This document shows, piece after piece, positions 60,936-64,000 of a DNA stretch of 64,000 bases. The position numbers were made by a program, and so were the translations under genes. Origin of the DNA: Spirochaetales bacterium (GTDB lineage Bacteria > Spirochaetota > Spirochaetia > SZUA-6); contig JALUUM010000020.1 of assembly GCA_027021365.1 (NCBI GenBank), positions 392,726 through 456,725 of the forward strand. Reading direction: 5' to 3'. Every line of letters starts with the position of its first letter. Position 1 is the stretch's first letter. The notes beneath the pieces are model-generated. The model made no database searches and had not been told where the DNA came from. It saw only the letters and a program-made list of their open reading frames with translations.

Positions 60936-62639
60936 ATGCATTCAAAAAAGAAGGAACCCATTCCCGATTTCCATGAAGTAAAGGTACGTTTAAAGCCGTT
61001 TCTGGGTATCAAACCGACAACCTATGTACCTGTAATATATGCGATTCTGATAATTCTTATACTCTTTTTTCTTCTGTTTTTTCCCGGACTAAGGACAGGC
61101 GGAGAGTATGTTTCATTTAGCAGCCATCCTTCGGGGGCATTTGTCACTATCGATGGGAAATACAGGGGTTCTACCCCCTTTGTAACTCTGGTAAAGAATG
61201 GCAAACACAGAATAACCATTTCCAAGCCCTTTTTCAAAACGTATGTAGAAGACTTTACCGTTAAGGGAAGGATTTTTGCAACACTTATCTTTCCCTCTAA
61301 GATAGAAAAATATATACCACTCAAACTGGAAGATAGAAAGGCACTTCTTGACAGCGCATCAAAGGATTTTGCAGAGAATCCTCACATTCCGGAGATCATA
61401 GAAGATACGGCAAACTCGACATTTTCTCTGAACAGACAGGAGGGTTCCGAGGCATTAGAGGAATACTTTGATTTTCTCAAAAACAGTGCATTCTTCGTAC
61501 AGAACGAGCGCCAGCTGAAATATCTATTAAAGGGATTCTTTCTCGTCTCTTCAAGGGGCTGCTTTATGAACCTTCAGACATTTGTATTGGCAATACAGAA
61601 AATGGCAGTCATGTCAAAAGAGATGAAAAGATTCCCCATATGGATTGCTCTATCCTTAAGAGAAAAGAATTCCAAGGTTATAACCGACAGCAGCTGGTTC
61701 AGAAATGTCCTGAAAGGTTATATAGAGGACATAAGCGACAAGAGCAGAATCGGAATTACTCCTTCCAAAGCTTCATTTTTGCATGTCTCGAACAGGAAAA
61801 CGATTAGTGTGGCAGGTATCAATTTTTCACTCGTTCCTGCCGGCAGATACCTCATGGGAAATGACACGGACATGGAACGCTTGTCGAGACAACTGGATTA
61901 TCTCTTCCCGGTAGAGAGCAGCACGGATTCATTCTACATGTCCACCACCGAGGTGACGAATGGCAGTTTCTACCAGTTCATAAAGAGTAATCCCTTCTGG
62001 GCTCCAAAGAACAGGGAGGAATTGATTTCCAGGGGACTTGTTACCAAAGATTACCTGAAGGATTTTCAAAATGGCAGGCCAAAGAGGGAAGATTTTGATT
62101 TTCCCGTGAGGTATGTTTCCTATTATGCGGCAAGGGCCTATGCGAAGTGGTTCTCCGGAAAATTGAAAGGATTACTTCCGCAATACGCGGCTCAACTTCC
62201 TAAAGAGTACCAGTGGGAATGGGCGGCAAGGGGAGGCGTGTTCGGAACACCATATCCGGCAACCAATTTGGGAGTTACGGAAGTTACAGGAGAAAAGGGA
62301 GAAATTCAACCGGGAGAACTGCCACCCGAGGGAAGTGTTTTTTACAGGAAGGGTATAAAGGGGCCTCTTAAAGCAGGTTCTTCAGTTGCTAATGGATTTG
62401 GATTGCGTGACATGTCAGGTAATCTCTGGGAATGGAATGATACATGGTTTTCTCCGGCAAGTTATCTGATTGATTACAGTGGGCCAAGAGTGGGTGCGGA
62501 GAAGGTTGTACGCGGTGGTTCGTGGGCCAATAAGAAGGAACTGGTGCCTCTGTATATCCGTGGGAGCCAACCGCCGAGCTGGTGTACGGCCTATACCGGT
62601 TTCCGAATTATACTTACCAGAATAAGTGAGAATAAGTAA
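60936..62639 (+). CDS. membrane protein with PEGA and formylglycine-generating-enzyme-like domains
   Basis: One membrane helix (about residues 30-51) places the rest outside. A PEGA domain (about 60-105, SSHPSGAFVTIDGKYRGSTP) follows, then a helical linker, then an FGE/SUMF1-type domain (about 290-565) with FSLVPAGRYLMGNDTD, MSTTEVTNGSFYQFI, LPKEYQWEWAARGG, FGLRDMSGNLWEWNDTWF and VVRGGSWAN. The pair of cysteines used by true sulfatase-activating FGE is not seen: only one Cys (SWCTAYTGFRI) is in that region. It is therefore probably not a sulfatase activator but a structural or binding FGE-fold protein. No sulfatase is nearby. Confidence 0.9.
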   Translation: MHSKKKEPIPDFHEVKVRLKPFLGIKPTTYVPVIYAILIILILFFLLFFPGLRTGGEYVSFSSHPSGAFVTIDGKYRGSTPFVTLVKNGKHRITISKPFFKTYVEDFTVKGRIFATLIFPSKIEKYIPLKLEDRKALLDSASKDFAENPHIPEIIEDTANSTFSLNRQEGSEALEEYFDFLKNSAFFVQNERQLKYLLKGFFLVSSRGCFMNLQTFVLAIQKMAVMSKEMKRFPIWIALSLREKNSKVITDSSWFRNVLKGYIEDISDKSRIGITPSKASFLHVSNRKTISVAGINFSLVPAGRYLMGNDTDMERLSRQLDYLFPVESSTDSFYMSTTEVTNGSFYQFIKSNPFWAPKNREELISRGLVTKDYLKDFQNGRPKREDFDFPVRYVSYYAARAYAKWFSGKLKGLLPQYAAQLPKEYQWEWAARGGVFGTPYPATNLGVTEVTGEKGEIQPGELPPEGSVFYRKGIKGPLKAGSSVANGFGLRDMSGNLWEWNDTWFSPASYLIDYSGPRVGAEKVVRGGSWANKKELVPLYIRGSQPPSWCTAYTGFRIILTRISENK

Positions 62640-62650
62640 GAGGAATGACG

Positions 62651-62740
62651 GCGGTAACAGCGGTAACAGCAGTAATAGCATAGTGTGCAGTAACAGTGTC
62701 GAGAGTAGTAACAGCGGTAACAGCGGTAACAGCGGTAACG
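62651..62740 (+). repeat. 9-bp minisatellite, ten units
   Basis: The 90 bases split exactly into ten 9-base units of the type GCGGTAACA, five of them perfect and two more with one or two changes (GCAGTAATA, GCAGTAACA). It lies between the PEGA-FGE stop and smpB. A tenth-plus unit (GCGATAGTT) decays on the right. Two reverse-complement units (TATTACTGC) lie downstream of smpB. Coding is unlikely, since one frame has an internal TAG. Confidence 0.85.
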
Positions 62741-62807
62741 GCGATAGTTACCCATAGAAAGAGTATGAGAAAGTTAGCATAAACAAAACTTTGTCCGCAG
62801 AGCAGGT

Positions 62808-63275
62808 ATGAGTGAAGATAAGAATATAAAAATACTGGCAGTCAACAGGAAGGCTCGTTTCAACTATTCCATAATCGATACCCTCGAATGCGGCATAGAA
62901 CTTCGTGGAACCGAAGTAAAATCCATTCGTGAGGGTAAATTTTCATTTTCTGATGCCTATGGAAAGATAGAAAATGGAGAACTCTGGTTGTTGGGTTTGC
63001 ATATTTCAAAGTATCCCTTCGGAAACCAGTTTAATCATGATCCGGAAAGGCCTAGAAAACTTCTTGTACACAGGCAGGAAATAAAGAGACTCTCTAGAAA
63101 GCTAAATGAAAAAGGATTGACCATCGTACCCCTTAAGTTTTATCTTAAGAACGGATGGGTAAAACTTGAAATTGGACTTGCAAAGGGGAAGAAGATCTTT
63201 GATAAACGTGAAGCGATAAAGAGAAGGGATATTGCCAGAGAAGCCGAGAGAGAATTCCGACGTGACAGATATTGA
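62808..63275 (+). CDS. smpB: SsrA-binding protein
   Basis: SmpB binds tmRNA and delivers it to stalled ribosomes for trans-translation. The family pattern is clear in 155 residues: VNRKARFNYSIIDTLECGIELRGTEVKSIREGK (about residues 11-43), LWLLGLHISKY, RPRKLLVHRQEI and the C-terminal KGKKIFDKREAIKRRDIAREAEREF tail that mimics an anticodon arm and codon. A GCAGGT just before the ATG is a poor Shine-Dalgarno. The tmRNA gene follows 123 bases later, so both partners of the rescue system are adjacent. Confidence 0.97.
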   Translation: MSEDKNIKILAVNRKARFNYSIIDTLECGIELRGTEVKSIREGKFSFSDAYGKIENGELWLLGLHISKYPFGNQFNHDPERPRKLLVHRQEIKRLSRKLNEKGLTIVPLKFYLKNGWVKLEIGLAKGKKIFDKREAIKRRDIAREAEREFRRDRY

Positions 63276-63288
63276 AACTGTACTGTAC

Positions 63289-63308
63289 TATACTATTACT
63301 GCTATTAC
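63289..63308 (-). repeat. two inverted copies of the 9-bp minisatellite unit
   Basis: TATTACTGC occurs twice in a row, near 63293-63310, downstream of smpB. It is the exact reverse complement of unit three (GCAGTAATA) in the array upstream of smpB. Limits are approximate to a few bases because a TACTG-rich run precedes it. Confidence 0.6.
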
Positions 63309-63319
63309 TGCACTATCAT

Positions 63320-63377
63320 AGATAGAAACCATATTTGACAGTTTCTAGACCTAAAGGCTTCTATATGGCTTCTATCT
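63320..63377. repeat. 15-bp inverted repeat with one mismatch upstream of tmRNA
   Basis: AGATAGAAACCATAT (63320-63334) pairs with ATATGGCTTCTATCT (63363-63377), 14 of 15 positions, around a 28-base loop that contains TTGACA. It could be an end structure for the smpB message or a regulatory element for the tmRNA promoter. No clear -10 at the proper distance from TTGACA was found. Confidence 0.6.
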
Positions 63378-63398
63378 CTAAACTTTAAAGGCTCTTTA

Positions 63399-63750
63399 GG
63401 GGGTGAAACGGTCTCGACTGGAGGTTATCCGGGTCAAAGGCTGCAGGTGGAGTGCCAATCTCCTAAAAAATGGCAAAAACACAACTGCCGATAACGCAGA
63501 TTTCGCATTGGCTGCTTAATTTGCAGCCACGGGTACCTGGAGGCGCTGTTCCGAGCATCCAGAATACCCGACGCAAATCGGAACTTACCTCTTTCGGGCG
63601 CCTGCCTTGAAGAGGGAAATAATTACGCAGGCTCTGGCAAAGAGTGGTGCGCTGCTTGACCGTCTCTTTGCCGAGATTGAATAAGCAGCTAAACCTGTAG
63701 AGGCTTTTGTCTCGACCTTCAGGACGCGGGTTCGACTCCCGCCACCTCCA
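63399..63750 (+). ncRNA. ssrA: transfer-messenger RNA (tmRNA)
   Basis: The 5' end reads GGGGGTGAAACGGTCTCGACTGG and the 3' end GCGGGTTCGACTCCCGCCACCTCCA, the two standard tmRNA termini. GGGGGTG (63399-63405) pairs with CACCTCC (63743-63749) as a seven-base acceptor stem, with A63750 as the discriminator. The 3' CCA is not encoded. The tag reading frame ends in GCATTGGCTGCTTAA (stop at 63517-63519), giving a C-terminal ADFALAA; the tag is probably GKNTTADNADFALAA if reading resumes at the GGC at 63472, though the resume codon is not certain. smpB is directly upstream. Confidence 0.96.
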
Positions 63751-63788
63751 ATTAACTGTCTCTGGTTCAATTACTCCTTCGGTTGTTC

Positions 63789-63815
63789 AATCGTTTATGA
63801 TTGCTTCTAATTTTT
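63789..63815 (+). terminator. weak candidate terminator after tmRNA
   Basis: CAATC and GATTG (near 63788-63803) can pair around a six-base loop and a run of six Ts begins about seven bases later. The stem is short, so support is low. The T-run also lies next to the stop of the opposite-strand gene. Confidence 0.3.
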
Positions 63816-63998
63816 TCTGTTGTTGTGGTAGTACTCGAGGGTTCGTTTGTTTTCACATGACTTACAAATTGCCTTCCCGTTTCTGAATGCGCTTAAGGGA
63901 AGCCATTTACCGCATCTTTTGCATTTCCTCTCTCCGGCATGAGGGTCCTTTGAATTGTTTAGGAAGTAGAAGCTTGAACGAAGTTTCTTCAGGTTCTT
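63807..63998 (-). CDS. C-terminal part of a small zinc-finger protein, truncated by the window edge
   Basis: An open frame enters from the right edge and stops with TAG at 63809-63807. The visible 63 residues contain two Cys pairs: C-x-x-C in RKCKRCGKWLPLSAF and a second in AICKSCENKRTLEYY. The K-C-x-x-C-x-x-x-x-P-x-x-x-F ... C-x-x-C pattern is common in small zinc-binding domains of HNH endonucleases and phage proteins, but no HNH catalytic residues are visible. Because tmRNA genes are frequent integration sites, the gene could belong to a mobile element; it could equally be a resident gene. Confidence 0.55.
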   Translation of the reverse strand, partial: KNLKKLRSSFYFLNNSKDPHAGERKCKRCGKWLPLSAFRNGKAICKSCENKRTLEYYHNNRKN

Positions 63999-64000
63999 AT

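Noticed and set aside
62647..62685. Possible small repeat-coded peptide (Thr-Ala-Val repeats)
   Set aside because: Stops after 12 codons at an in-array TAG and has no ribosome-binding site.
62651..62740. CRISPR-like array
   Set aside because: Units are 9 bases and contiguous with no spacers; no cas gene is present. It is a minisatellite.
63335..63366. TTGACA in the repeat loop as the tmRNA -35 box
   Set aside because: No acceptable -10 hexamer at 16-18 bases and the distance to the RNA 5' end is too large.
1..64000. Mobile elements, prophage, toxin-antitoxin or defence systems
   Set aside because: No transposase, integrase, restriction or cas motif was found; nearly all genes are core functions. 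Only the truncated gene at the right edge leaves a question.

Overview
The window looks like a conserved, chromosomal (not accessory) stretch of a spirochete, at roughly 40% GC. The pointers are: a GreA-type factor carrying a very long N-terminal extension (897 aa), an architecture typical of spirochetes; a V/A-type ATPase in place of an F-type ATPase; many spirochete-style lipoproteins and TPR proteins with no recognisable homologue outside the group; and tRNA-like RNA without an encoded CCA end. LptF/LptG-type permeases and a signal-peptide-bearing barrel-like protein suggest an outer membrane. The exact genus cannot be told from sequence reading alone. No rRNA, tRNA, CRISPR array, IS element or prophage was seen.

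Layout. 1-13980 (+): a probable ribF tail, rpsO, pnp, an M16 protease, dut, a propeller lipoprotein, LptF/LptG, a ROK kinase, tgt, a gamma-carbonic-anhydrase-like protein, murJ and a HEAT-repeat protein, mostly abutting or overlapping. 14031-19385 (-): a TPR protein, the giant GreA and a von Willebrand A protein. 19476-23880 (+): rpe, three exported or membrane TPR/unknown proteins and dtd. 24018-35825 (+): recA, folK, scpA, scpB, a pseudouridine synthase, cmk, rpsA, a sigma-54 activator, a TPR membrane protein, a CHASE2 adenylate cyclase, a putative lipoprotein and a small membrane protein. 35982-46938 (-): a complete V/A-ATPase operon (H/G-I-K-E-C-F-A-B-D) running into a small unknown gene, ispG and an exported TPR protein. 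47061-51462 (-): two lipoproteins, an AlaX-type editing protein and a barrel-like protein. 51614-52941 (+): tmk and an unknown. 52947-56973 (-): yebC-ruvC-ruvA-ruvB-queA. 57144-57866 (+): a stand-alone SecD-head-like protein. 57787-60868 (-): two signal peptidases I and hemW. 60936-63275 (+): a PEGA-FGE-domain protein and smpB, then the tmRNA gene (63399-63750) and the tail of a small zinc-finger gene on the minus strand.

How it fits together. The genes serve translation (S15, S1, D-aminoacyl-tRNA deacylase, AlaX, Tgt/QueA for queuosine, SmpB/tmRNA trans-translation), nucleotide and DNA maintenance (Dut, Tmk, Cmk, RecA, RuvABC, ScpAB), envelope construction (LptFG, MurJ, LepB x2, lipoproteins, barrel-like protein) and energy coupling. 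The ATPase proteolipid keeps all the residues that bind Na+ in Enterococcus NtpK, so a sodium-coupled enzyme is predicted.

What is unusual. The clearest non-gene signal is promoter architecture. Several genes without a Shine-Dalgarno sequence have a sigma-70-like promoter whose -10 box ends exactly 6 bases before the start codon (PEGA-FGE gene, rpe, alaX), or nearly so (the 316-aa TPR gene, lepB2), which predicts leaderless mRNAs. Two promoters (recA, alaX) sit in long perfect palindromes centred on the -10 box, and two others (ATPase operon, yebC) contain perfect palindromes in or next to the -35 box. The VWA gene appears to start at a non-standard ATA codon overlapping the greA stop. I found no previously undescribed multi-gene system; the regulatory observations are the best leads.
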